A stretch of DNA of 64,000 nt from Yamagishiella unicocca. Taxonomy: Eukaryota > Chlorophyta > Chlorophyceae > Chlamydomonadales > Volvocaceae. Positions within the stretch are counted from its first letter, which is position 1, and each line of letters opens with the position of its first letter. Shown here piece after piece: positions 11,263 through 22,525 of this stretch. The stretch spans positions 930,001 to 994,000 of the forward strand of contig BDSL01000004.1 of assembly GCA_003116995.1 (NCBI GenBank). The letters run 5' to 3'. The position numbers were made by a program, and so were the translations under genes. The notes below the pieces were generated by a model. The model made no database searches and had not been told where the DNA came from. It was given only the letters and a program-made list of their open reading frames with translations.

Positions 11263-13033
11263 GTTGGCAATATTGATGTGGATCGCCGAACGGAAATGCA
11301 GCGCGACGGGTGGCCGCACAATCGCACAACGGTGCCGTACCACTGAGGGGTTGCGCCGGTCGTAGCGTCGGCCCCCGTCCGTAGTGAGTACGCTCATTCA
11401 TACGCGCCTCCGGTCGTCTTCATTTGCTGGTAACGTTGAGCATACTCGTGAGGGTCGGACGCAGGAGAGGGAGCGCGCCCGACGAAAGAGGGTGTATTGA
11501 AGGACAGTGATGCGTGCAAAGGTTTGGCCACTCAGCGGAGGCTGTGCTGCCTGACCCTCGGTTAAGTCAGTTTTATGGGTCGCCGCCTAATGCCTAATGG
11601 CAGCATGAGAGTGCGAGATGAGAGAACAATTTTAGTCTGATGAGAGCCCAGGTGTTGCGCTCGATTCGACCGTTATGTTGCATGCCACAACGTGCACCTT
11701 TGGCGTATTACAGAATTTTGCAATTCACAATGATCTACACGACCAAACATATCAGCTGCGGTGCAGTTGCAAAACTTGCAGTTGGTTTGTTTAGGTGGTT
11801 AAGCCAAGGATCTCGCCGTGATTTTGGTCCGAGCATGTTCCAGTGTCGGCTTATTGCGCTGGTTTGTTTAGGTGGTTAAGCCAAGGATCTCGCCGTGATT
11901 TTGGTCCGAGCATGTTCCAGTGTCGGCTTATTGCGCCGACTAAGGTCGTTGACAGTCGCTGCCAAATCGTGCGGTGACGTACATGTGTAATGTCTGTTTC
12001 CACGTGCATTGTCACTGCGCTGGAGATGCCACTGAATGTGCGATGTGCGATGGTTTACATGCAATCCCCATTGGGGGCCGGTGCTACACCTGGCGTCCGC
12101 AATAGCTAAAGACTACTGTGCGGCGTAACACTGGTGCTGCCCCTGTCTGCTGTGCAACATGGTCCCTCGGAATGAAACATCATATGCAATGTTTTTCTCT
12201 ACCTTTCGGTACCTTCTACTAAATGGATGTGTTTTGTAAAGCATGGTCCCACGCGGTCATGGTTTCCCCCGAGCTGGCGCTCTGCTTGTAAAGGAATGTT
12301 TTCGACGCTGGCTGCGGTTGGGTCGCCGTTCAGGCGTTCACGACTAGGAAATGATATCATGGACATGCGTAATCCTCTGGCGCATCAAAACATCCCGCAA
12401 TGCTTGACTGAAACCCCAAGGACGAAACCTACTCCGCACAAACCGTGTGCGTCCAGGGTGCCAAACCCTGGGGCCACACCACGGCTTCGTATTCCAATGG
12501 GAGTTTCAAAGGGCAAGCTAGGGTTCCGTGGATGAAATTCGTGAGCGTTACCATGCGGCTGTTCGGGGCTGGGGCTGGTTGGTGTGTTTCGTTAAACGCA
12601 GCCCACAAGTTTGCAGCCACATCCAAGACTCTTTTGCTGCCAGCATCGTTGCCATCGTTGTAACGCCAAACGTTCCATTGCCGTTTGCGCGGAGGGAATC
12701 TAGTGCAGCCACACTAAAAACGGGCAGCAAAAGAGCTCGGATAACGTCAAACACACAACTGTTGAGTAGTATTTATCACGGATTTGCGACGACTACAGCG
12801 GACACTGTCTTGGATTGTATGGTGACATTGACTTATGCGGCTCTCGTCCCTTCTCATAGAAGCATGAGAGTCGGTGCGTGTATATATTTGCATGTCCATT
12901 TAGCAGCAAAGTGCAAATTACCTCCCTCTCGGCGCCGTCGCTGATGTACGGCATTGAGAAGAGACAATAGGACTCCGCCAACTTGGAATAGCCCTTTTCC
13001 TTCGCGTGTACGTGCCGGAGACAGGAAGGCAAA
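11263..13033. other. Intergenic between HCF164 and eL27
   Basis: Probably the HCF164 3' UTR and eL27 promoter. Apart from the 77-bp tandem duplication annotated separately, I see no coding exon. The open frames here have no coherent protein features. Confidence 0.55.
11784..11937. repeat. 77-bp tandem duplication
   Basis: Two head-to-tail 77-bp copies (11784..11860 and 11861..11937) differ only at the final base. Such near identity implies a recent duplication. Confidence 0.92.
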
Positions 13034-15057
13034 ATGGTGAAGTTCCTGAAGGTGAGGGCGGCCTACTAAAGGCACAGCCTGGAAGCGTTGGCGCTGGCGG
13101 CTTTTCCTGGGGCCGGCCTGACAGAATAATGGTCGCTGATATCTGCAGACTGGGAAGGTCGTCATCCTCTTGTCCGGCCGTTATGCCGGCAAGAAGGCCG
13201 TAATTGTGCAGAACAAGGACGACGGCTCGTCTCTTCGGCCATATGGCCACGCCGTCGTTGTGGGCCTTTCCAAGGAGCCCCGGAAGGTGGGCTTTTAGTT
13301 GAAGTCCAGGACAGGGCCCTAGCTACGTGCTGGTTGGTTTAACTTTGCTGTGGCGGCCTTTGTCGGCTGATGCCGGCTGCCTTCGCGCCCGAACTGCTGC
13401 CTACAGGTCATCCGCAAGCTCAGCCAGAAGAAGCAGGCCCGCCGCTCTAGCATCAAGGTGCGTTCTACAAGCGGGACTAAGCTGAAGTGGAGACAGTGGA
13501 GCTAGCATGCTGCGAACCCGTATTTTGGAGACCAAACCATCGGCATATTACGAAGGTTCATTGGCGCTTTAAGGATATGGAATATTCATGCATTGCGCGT
13601 GAGGCTAGGGAGGTTCCCATGTGCCCCTAACTGGCGTGAGGCAGGTCACCCCCTGGCCTCCCCACTTACCAGAAGCGCGGTGCATGGGTCAGGCAGCTTC
13701 TTCTACGTTCCTTCGTGTTCGTTCAGACCGGAGTTTTGTTATCAGCTAAAAACGAAGCGTACCACACACGGTGCGTTGCTTGCAGACCTTCGTTAAGACT
13801 GTCAACTACCAGCACATGATGCCCACCCGCTACACGCTGGATGTGGACCTGAAGAACGTTGTGTCGGCCGAGGCTCTGGAGAGCGCCAGCAAGAAGGTGG
13901 ACGCTCGCAAGGTAGGTTAAGTGGTGTTCGGGGAAGGCCAGGGCATACTCGATACATAGGAACGGGAAGGACACCGGATTCAAAGCCTTTCAAGTGCACG
14001 TGTTGCGGAGAGTGGGATGCCAGTTGATCTTGTGCAGCATCTGAGGAAATACCCGTGCCAAGGGGTGTATGTGGAGGTGATCACGCCGGACAGGCGCATG
14101 TCTGGAAAAAAGCATACTTGCATTATTCACCTTCACCTCGCACAGCGCAGCAAACGTGTTCCACCCAACAGCAGAAAGGTGTTCCTTCAGCGCGTGTAAG
14201 TGCGTGCGGGAAGCTGTAAGCAATCATGCACGGATCGGGACGTCGATGGGGGATCGCGGTTACTGGTTAAGGGCTCGTCGGAAACACGTCTCTTTGGTGG
14301 GGCATGGGCGGCTTCACGACAGTACGCAGTGATACCTTACATTCAGACGCGAATTTTATGGCGTCCATGGACGGGCTTGGCGTGTCCTCCCTCGCGTTAG
14401 TTATAGCGTAGGACGTTTGACCGTATGTGGGCGCGGCTTTCAATGGATTGCAGGAGGCCAAGAAGCTGCTGGAGGAGAAGTTCAAGTCGGGCAAGAACAG
14501 GTGAGAGGGAGGAAGGGTGTCGGCTCTTCCGAGCCGTACCTTGGCGGTGCGCGTGAAGGTTCCAACGTCCGGCCGAAAGTACGTGATTTATAACATCGCA
14601 CAGAAGTAGGAAATGCTGTAGGAAATGCTGCTGTTTTGGACCTGGGAGCAATGCGTTGACGGCGGTTGGCACGTCGGCAGTTAGATGCGGCCAGGGCTAC
14701 AGCCTTGTCCAAAAGGATGGCTAAGCGGACTGACAGACCGTGACGGACTCGTATTGAGCGCAAGATTAGCACTGCCCTCAGCATTCTGTGTAGCGAAGGT
14801 GCCCGCGTCGGGGAGAGCTGGGGCTTGCAGGGTTCAGCCAGGGTGCTCTGAAATGATATGGTGCGCAGCTACTTGTTGATGTGCCTTCACCCTTTTCGGC
14901 ATAGGGTTTTTCTTTGTACGTCAATAGCGCCTAGGGCACCATATTGCCAGATAATGCACGGTTTTGCATCTGCTCTTTTCCGCTGCATTACCGGCCCGTG
15001 ACCCGTCCTACATTGTGGCATTTCTGCAGGTGGTTCTTCTCCAAGCTTCGCTTCTAA
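13034..15057 (+). CDS. RPL27: Cytosolic 60S ribosomal protein eL27
   Basis: Component of the large cytosolic ribosomal subunit. Exons are 13034..13051, 13149..13286, 13407..13457, 13786..13911, 14454..14500 and 15030..15057 (408 nt, 135 residues, the usual family length). The KOW-type N-terminus reads MVKFLK then [18 protein letters not shown]. Middle motifs are [17 protein letters not shown] and [13 protein letters not shown], and the C-terminus is RWFFSKLRF, diagnostic for eL27. The first exon is only six codons long, fixed by the AAAATGG start and a GTGAGG donor. It has the same direction as HCF164 upstream and converges with the desaturase gene downstream. Confidence 0.97.
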
Positions 15058-16421
15058 GCGTCATAGGCGCTTAGCGGGGCACGTGGCGTGTACTGTGTAA
15101 CGGCACTCCGTGGGTCCCCTTGCGGCTTCTCGAGTTTCTTGGTCACCTAAGCACGTTGCAGCAGCCGCCGATCAGCCGCACTCGCAGTAGCAATCGGTAG
15201 TCACCTTTCATCGGAACTTCTGCTTGTGGGTGGGTTTGAGCCGGCGAAGCGCAGCACCTGCCTCGTCCACGTTAATTGTCGGCCACATTCGCATCCAACG
15301 TGCTATTAGCGACGGATGGCGGCGGATTTTGCTGCAAAATCTGGAAGCAAATGCACGAGGTTGTTGCCATTTCAAAATGGTGTTCCAAGGTTTCGTCCTG
15401 GGGGTTGGCGACTGGCTAGTACTCGTAACTGGCTCAGCCGGATATTACCCTATGCAGGTTTTGAGTGGTAAGAGGCAAGTGATGTGCGTCAAGTAAACGA
15501 AAGACTGCCTCAACCTGCGTAGCGGCCTGGCCTTTTCGTGTCATTATCCGAACATTCCTTGATTCTGCTGGACACTGAAGTTACAGCGCTTCCTTCGTGT
15601 GAGCTATTACGGGTACCCTTACAGGTCGTATGTCAATTAACGGCGTGATTGGTCGCTAGTGCTAGGACGCATGGAGATAGAACCGAGGCACGACTCCAGC
15701 GCACGCGAGAACCAGCGAACACGAACGCCCACTCCACACCGTCTTGCAACGCCGGTTATTTTCCTGCCTGAGAAGCCGTCATACCGGTCGACCAGCAGAC
15801 CGGACGCCTAATAAAATGCTGCGCTTCTTCTGTCTTAGCCTCAAGACTCACAAAACAAACACCCAACTACCCGAGTTGACAGCAACAGAACGGCACAAGC
15901 CAGGGGCGCACCATGGCAGGGCGCAACACACGCGCTCACGTACACAGCATAACCTATGGCATTTCTTCGGTTTCATCGAAACGATGCCGCAAGCCTCAGG
16001 GACGAAGCCCAATTTTAAGCCATCGCTCTGTTCAAAATCCAGTTGTCACCGGTGCTTTGCTCTATCATACCTGCTCATTCCTCCTGGCGCCAACTGAAAC
16101 GCTCTAGGCTGGCTGCGCTGCCAACCAAAACCACGTCAGAACTACACAACATGAGGCTCCAGCTTCAGCGGCGCGAATGAAATATACATTTGCAACGGCG
16201 CAGCTGGCACACACTGCCAACCGGCTAGCCGGCCTGGCGCCAATCGGCCGTCGCGGCTGCGCTGCCGGTACATACAACGGCATCCGCTGCACGTGCCCTT
16301 ACGGTTTGAGCCCAGAATGGCCGCGATCCTACGCTTGCTGGCCGTCTGGAGAGCTCGCATAGCGCCGCGGAAACAACAGACTGCTAGCCGTGACGTGTAG
16401 CCCGGTCCGCCGATGGACCAC
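15058..16421. other. Convergent intergenic region
   Basis: Spacer between the eL27 and desaturase stop codons, probably both 3' UTRs. I found no exon, RNA gene or large repeat. Confidence 0.55.
15096..15100 (+). terminator. TGTAA polyadenylation signal of eL27
   Basis: TGTAA sits 39 nt after the eL27 stop codon, a typical chlorophyte poly(A) signal in a plausible place. Confidence 0.55.
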
Positions 16422-19414
16422 TTAGAGCGACACCTCACGGTCGAACACCCAGCTGAACGGCGAGTGGATGACCTTAGCCTTGGCTTTGCGAGCTGTGGGA
16501 AGACAAAAGAGGCACACGCAGGGCAGTCACAATGAACTAATGCCATGCAGCAGCACCAACTTCATGGCAGGAAAATGCCCGACACCAAGCGCTCCGCAAA
16601 CTAAAGGCCCTCCCGCCCTCTGCCCAAGCATCGAACCCACAATTTACCAAGGAGAGTCTGGAAGTCAAACACGGACAATTCAATGCAACGCCCGCATCCA
16701 GCTACGCAGCAAGTCCGACCACGTTTGCAAGATGTTCTCTGCACAGGCTCCAACGCTACGAAACTCGACACATCCTTGGCGAATCCTCCGGGCACCGACC
16801 CACCTGACGCCCTCTCGGTCAGCTTACGGATCCGGTCCGGAAGCTTGATGACGTACTCCTGGGCAGCTGCTGCGTCACCGCTGAGGCCGGTGCGGTTTGG
16901 GACCTCCCAGCGGGCCACCAGGTGCTCCATGATGTCCGCATAGTCCATGGCGGTGTAAGTTCCCGTCCTCTCAGCCACGTTTGAGAAGTCCTGACGAGGA
17001 CGAGACGTAACGGGGTAAGGTGAAATGGGTTCAGATAGATGCACTATATGGTCAGTGTCTGACGTTCGCATTCTGCAACAGGATCAAATACGCAGTAACC
17101 CGAGCATCCTCTTTTTAGAACGCATCAAAGCATCCCATGTGATTTGTTTTTCATTTTGCAAGCGCGCACCTATAGCCGCATGTACTGATGGAATGGTGAT
17201 TCCCAGTCACATAACAGGACAAGTATACCTAACACCAAGCCATCCCCAAGCCTGTTGGCCCCGCTCGAAGGTGACATGAAGTACCCACAACGACAATACT
17301 CGCGGTGCGCTATGTAAATGCTGCGGCCGTGTCCCATAGCCATCCTTCTGCACGACTACACCCGGTTGCTCCCATGCGTATTATAAACCGGAGACTGTAG
17401 CTGCGTCCTTCGACCTTCCTTAAACGATCGTTACTTAGTAAGCTTGATGGTTGACAAACACCCATGTAAGGAACAGTCATGACAGGCAGCATAAGGCACA
17501 CACTCACTACCTTTCCAGCTGGTATGTTTTTCAGCCCTATTTGGTTGGTTAACCCATTTCGTGCCTACGCGACTCAATCGCCTTACCGCAAACAGGTTGC
17601 GGCCTGTCTTGCCCTGGTGCTCGCCGTCATTCATCAGGTGCGCTGGCATGACAATCTGCTTGCGCATCATGTCCCCAAACGCCAGCATGGCGCCGTTCGG
17701 ATCCCGCTCGAACAGCCCGTCCATAATCTGTGGCGTGAGGCCATGGTGATACGATAAGCGTTAATCAAATGGTCGCTTTTCACATAGGGGACACCAATGC
17801 CATGGAATTTGGCTTGCTAAAGAAGGTGCTGGACAGCAGGCCGCTACAAACGTGCCGCGCATTGATGGTGCACTCACTTTAGTGTAGGCAATCTCGTGCC
17901 TGCCCTCATCTGAGGCAATGGAGCCGCAGATCTTGGCCAGAATGTCATCGCCGTGCTCCAGCGCGTGACGGGCAGTGTTGCCGTGTGAGATCTGAGCACG
18001 TGGGCAAGGGCCGGCGATAACAGATAGATGGGACTTTGCCCTACACGTCAAGGACATGGGGACCGATGCCGTCAACCTCGTTCAGACATGTTCATAAGGA
18101 CGGTACTATACGCTGCTTGCCAGATTCGCCCGCGATGTATGGATACCACGCTGTGGCGCACACACGCTGTGGCGCCGCACCTTCGTGGCGCGCTCCTGGA
18201 AGGACGTGTAGCAAAAACCCAGGTACGGGTTGTTCTCAGTCTTGGGGTCCATGCCGCTGCCAATCAGGTTTTGGATCGTCACTTCGATGGACTTCATGTT
18301 GACGCGCCCCGTCAGGTACATGTACTTGTTCATGACGTCACCGTGGCGGTTCTCCTCCGCCGTCCACTCGCGAGTCCACTTGGCCCAAGGCGTTTGGCTA
18401 GCCCCGGTCTCATCGCGAACACCGTCAAGAGTGTTAAGCATGGTCATGTAGGTAGGCAGCGCCTCTTCGGTGATCATGTCGCCGACGAAGACTACCAGGT
18501 AGTCGTCAGGCAGGTTCTTTGCACGCTCACGCAGCAGGTGCACCTGATTCAATTAATCTTTGTGAGAAGTGTGTCGTTTCAGGATTATAATTAAACTTGC
18601 CCGGTACGCCTACCTTATCGAGGAAGTCCGCATCCTCCGAGGGGGGCAAGAAGTCTGCCGGCTGCCAGCACTTGTCCACAGGCTTTAGCAAAGGCACCAC
18701 CTGGAAAGCCAATGCAAACGCTGATTTGGATGGAGAGTGTACCAACACCGTTGGCCCTTACCAATATACTTGCTGTTTGCTCCGAGGGGCGTGCCCGGAG
18801 CACTGCTAGACGACCCTCAAATATTCAATCGGAAGCCAGACACCTGGATATTAAGGGCTGAAGAAGCGCACCTGGGTCTGCAGGTAGCCGTCCTCAAGGC
18901 TGCGCACCACGTCGAGCCGCTCCTGGGTAATGCTGTGCAGCACTTGGCCGTTCAAGATGACCGGCCCCTGGACGCGCGGGGAGTAAGCAGTCGCGGTGGC
19001 GGGCTGCTGGGGTGCTGAAGCGACTGCGGCGCGAACCACAACTGCCTTTCGCTGAGCAGTGGCCGGCTGCTTGCATGCGCCTGCGGTGCAGCGTGTTTGT
19101 CAACACGATCAATCGGTGGCAAGGAGTATTGAAGGTTTTAGACCGGAAACGCATCATACGTTCCCAGTTCAGGTCGTGCACTCTGCAATCGCTCAACGCT
19201 TCCAATTCGGCAAGCAGGACATCTACGCCATCGAAATGCCGTCAGCCAATCTTTCTGGTAGGTCAGGCAAGTAACCAATAATGCCTAGCTAAACTATGCC
19301 AGAGAGCAAGGCAGCGCAACGCCGCGCAACGCCTCCACGCTCGGGCCACGTAGGCGTTTCGCGCTCAGTCAGCAGCTCACCACGGCGCTGCATCGCCTGA
19401 CGTCCCAGAGCCAT
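16422..19414 (-). CDS. FAB2: Plastid stearoyl-acyl-carrier-protein delta-9 desaturase
   Basis: Soluble stromal di-iron enzyme that turns 18:0-ACP into 18:1-ACP using ferredoxin and O2. Exons are 19414..19381, 19080..18872, 18700..18614, 18543..18181, 17991..17878, 17727..17587, 16990..16804 and 16492..16422 (1,206 nt, 401 residues). The 12-codon first exon ([12 protein letters not shown]) was chosen because its GTGAGC donor gives the required phase and the context is AAAATGG. It begins a basic transit peptide ending near [10 protein letters not shown]. Iron ligands are visible: [19 protein letters not shown] (~173-179), and SDEGRHE (~258-264). FGVxxx is absent, as expected for the soluble class. 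[12 protein letters not shown] closes the protein as in plant SSI2/FAB2. Chain-length specificity cannot be read directly. Confidence 0.95.
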
Positions 19415-20322
19415 TTTGTCGAGCTGTGGTTCGTAGAAAATTGAGTTGTATCCGGTTTGAGTCACGCCGACAGTGCTCTGCAAGCAGGATGACTTGAGTT
19501 GCAACAGGATCGCAACTCTGTGTCAAAGGTATTTTGGTGCAATGTTGAGCAGCAGGTTACTATGGGAAAATAATACCTATGCGCTTTAGTCGTATGCCAA
19601 AACTATTGACATGTACCGCTTCCCCATGCAAGGTACAAGCGGACACACGCCATAAACCCATCCCTTGCGATGGCCTAATATCATGATGGAAGTAAACATT
19701 TCCGAATGTGCAAGCGCGGGCTTTCTGGGGTGAACGGTGTTCAACGCATGCGTTCCCGAGCAGGGGGGAGCGAACGGTGTGCAACGCATGCGTTCTGGTT
19801 TTATAAGCCATGGAACCTTGCCTCCTGACAAGCCACAAAATCGACAGACAACACCACGGCAGAGTCTCACATCGCATCTTACAGCCGAGTTTCGGTGTGT
19901 CAACCGGTTTCACGTCCTCAACTTTCGGGCTTGGGAGGGCCAATCAGGATCAATCGATACAGTCCTCTGGATTCAAAAAGCATTCTCAGGACAGTCTAGT
20001 GATTGCACATACACTCGGGGCATGCTGGTTGAGTAAGGGCAGTAAGGGGACCCGTGGTTCTAGATGGTTCCATGCGGCAGGAATGACCACAAAAGGGACC
20101 CCCACGCGATCAGTTTCAATCATAACAACGTAGAATGTGAAAGCTTTGCAGTGTCGTATCCCGCTTCATCCGTACGACATGCCGTCGCCGTATAACTACG
20201 TAACCACTTTGAGGAATCGTCGCACTCGATTTGTGCATGCATCCAACTGATGATGTTTATCGCCCAGCTGTGCGGGCGTACAATGTCATGCCATGATGTA
20301 CACCTCCACATGTGATGGTATC
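19415..20322. other. Intergenic between desaturase start and copper-protein stop
   Basis: Holds the desaturase promoter and 5' UTR and the 3' UTR of the copper protein. Two imperfect 24-bp direct copies around gaacggtgt and caacgcatgcgttc lie near 19733-19756 and 19770-19793. No exon was recognised. Confidence 0.5.
19879..19883 (-). terminator. Candidate TGTAA polyadenylation signal
   Basis: Minus-strand TGTAA lies about 440 nt past the stop of the copper-storage-type gene. Supported by position and motif only. Confidence 0.3.
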
Positions 20323-21500
20323 TCAGGCCCGGCGAGTGGCCATGTCGCCGCACGACTTGGCGCACGTGCGGCACATTTCTGCACACTTGCGCATGCACTC
20401 GTCATTCTCGCCCATCATGCCCTCGCAGTCCTCTGCGCATGCCTGGCAAACCTGCACATCGCAGCACACAAATACGGTGCGAAAAGTGGCTAGGAAAGGC
20501 GCAAATGAGCTGCTGTCAGCCGGAACGATTTCAAACCCCAGGAGACGGTGACGAGGGCGAACGGAGGGGGACGGCTGATGAGGTGAAGGGGACAAGACGC
20601 GCACCCCCCTGAGCATAAAGGTCAATGGTAGCGCCGATTGCCGAGACCCTTCTCCTTAGCGTTTGCGTGGCCCAGTGCTTTGTCCTCTCTCCCATCCAAC
20701 TGGTTGTTGCTTGCGCACCTCCTTGCACGCTGCGCATGTGTGGACGTGCAGGTGGCTGCCGCTGATAAGGAACCGGGCAGAGGTGGCGCACATAGAGGCG
20801 CAGTTCTGCGACACGAAGAGGCCCCGCGTTGGGATCAGCGAAGTGGGGAAGCGTTGGGGGTTTAGTTGCTGAGACAGGCCATGGAAAGCGGGGCATAAGC
20901 TGCTCTGTTTTGGAATTGCACGCAGGCGGCAAGATAGTGGGGGCAAACAAGGGTTGTTAATAGAGGTCGCCAACGGCCGCGGTCACGGCCGAGCACCTCG
21001 AGCTCCATAAACCCTGAAATCGACATGTGTCCATTTACCATTAAAAGCATGATATGGTCGGGCCTGGCGTGATGCCCACCTGCACGCAATGCAAGGAATA
21101 CAAGCTTTCGCATATAACCGACCCGTGGGTCCATACTCCGTCAAGGCCGCCTGCGCGCATCACTACGGCCTAGCCACGTAAACACCCGAACGGGAGTGCC
21201 CATAAAAAAGAGCGCTTTGCTTTCTGGATGCGTACCCTTCGACAGGCAGTGCGGAATAGTCTCCAGGCAGGTCTGCTCGCACTGCTGGCAGTCGTCGATG
21301 CACTCCTTCATCGGCAAGGCGCTGTGGACCTCGCTGGCAGGCGCTATCACGTGAGCGGCTGCGGCAGCCGTAGGGTCCGATGTGGTGGCCATATCGGCGG
21401 AGGCGCGCGTCGGGACCGGCGCTTTCGATTTGCTGTCGGTAGTTTTGAACGGGAGTTGCTTGGCGGCGGCGCGAAAGGGCCGCAAGAGTGAGGAGAACAT
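20323..21500 (-). CDS. Cys-rich four-helix copper-storage-type protein (Csp/DUF326 family), put. plastid
   Basis: Family members (bacterial Csp1/Csp3) are four-helix bundles that store many Cu(I) ions on inward-facing Cys. Exons are 21500..21236, 21079..21039, 20805..20719 and 20451..20323 (522 nt, 173 residues). Cys are spaced along helices: KECIDDCQQCEQTC and PHC; then HHARPDHIMLLMNCASMC, the family hallmark linking helices 1 and 2; HTCAACKE; VCQACAEDC; and DECMRKCAEMCRTCAKSC. I count 17 Cys after the leader. The N-terminus MFSSLLRPFRAAAKQLPF up to ~residue 36 looks like a transit peptide. An in-frame ATG at 21623 would add 41 residues; I prefer 21500 because it starts a typical leader. A single GTAC (core of the Chlamydomonas copper-response element) at 21588 is weak evidence of copper control. 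Head-to-head with the next gene. Confidence 0.85.
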
Positions 21501-22525
21501 GCCAGTGGTGCCGCGGTAATGGGTCGATTTGGTAAAAATCGCAGCGGACGCTGATAAGGACGGTGCCGGCAGTGCCAAAGTGTTCGCGTACAAGGTGACG
21601 TCGATGCCCGTAATCAACGCCATGAACCGCCACTAACGGCCACTAACGGCCAATCGAGGAACAGGGAAACCGCTAGTGGGCTGCAAGTCGCGGCAAACTT
21701 GCTTCACAGCGTCAAGGGGCGTCGGCTCAGCAACAGCGAAGGTCTCAGCTGCTCGGCCATATTCAGCGCCATTTCTAGCAATGTGTGCTGCCCTTAGGGA
21801 AAGAAACCCCTTTGTTTTTGCACTCTAACGACCAAAGTAAGGCACTCCGTGGACGCTCAAGCTTGCAAACTAAACCGTGAGTGCGCGCCGATACATGAAA
21901 TGCCACGCCAGCGTCAACCCATGTGGAACGCGCAAATCCCCCCTGGGGTGCTGGCTGCAGCTGCTTTTGCCTTTGGACTGTCGAGCCTCGGAGGCTTGCC
22001 ATTGGTGCGGTGCGGCTGGGTTTCTATCTCTTTCGCCTCCTTCGCTGTTCGGCGATGCGGCCGGGGGTTCTGCCTTTTGGTCTGAGCCCATTGTAAAACA
22101 CTACTTCATGTGGAGGCCAGCTTCATCCACACCTGAAGCGCCCCTTCAGCCGACGAAAGCTTCAGTTTCTTCGCGTTTTGTCGGGGAATTACTGAAGCAC
22201 ATCTGTTTATGGGTACGCAAATAAACAGTGGCTTCCCTGGTTGATCCAACGCTCCCAGTTGCGGCACCAACTCCGTTGTGATGTGCATCAAAAAGACGCT
22301 TCGTTGGCTGGTGCCGGGTCGTGCCGGGTGCTGTCAAGAACCCAGGTCGCAGCGTCGGACCATCCAATGCATGGACTCGGACTAGCACGCTGGCGCTGCG
22401 TAGTACTCCTGTTCAACAAGACATTCTTTCATGTAGAAACCCCTTTGTGCGCATTACGTCGTGCGTGTTGCGCCACAAAATTGCCAGCGACCCGCCGGGT
22501 CGGCTCCTCCGCACGACACGCACCC
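21501..22525. other. Divergent intergenic region
   Basis: Shared 5' region of the copper-storage-type gene (-) and the cysteine-module membrane protein (+). The first 123 bases are an open extension of the copper-protein frame. Otherwise nothing was recognised. Confidence 0.5.

Noticed and set aside
22241..22525. Open frame extending upstream of the membrane-protein start
   Set aside because: The ATG at 22526 begins a clear signal peptide; upstream residues would bury it, and the extension starts from a non-ATG codon.
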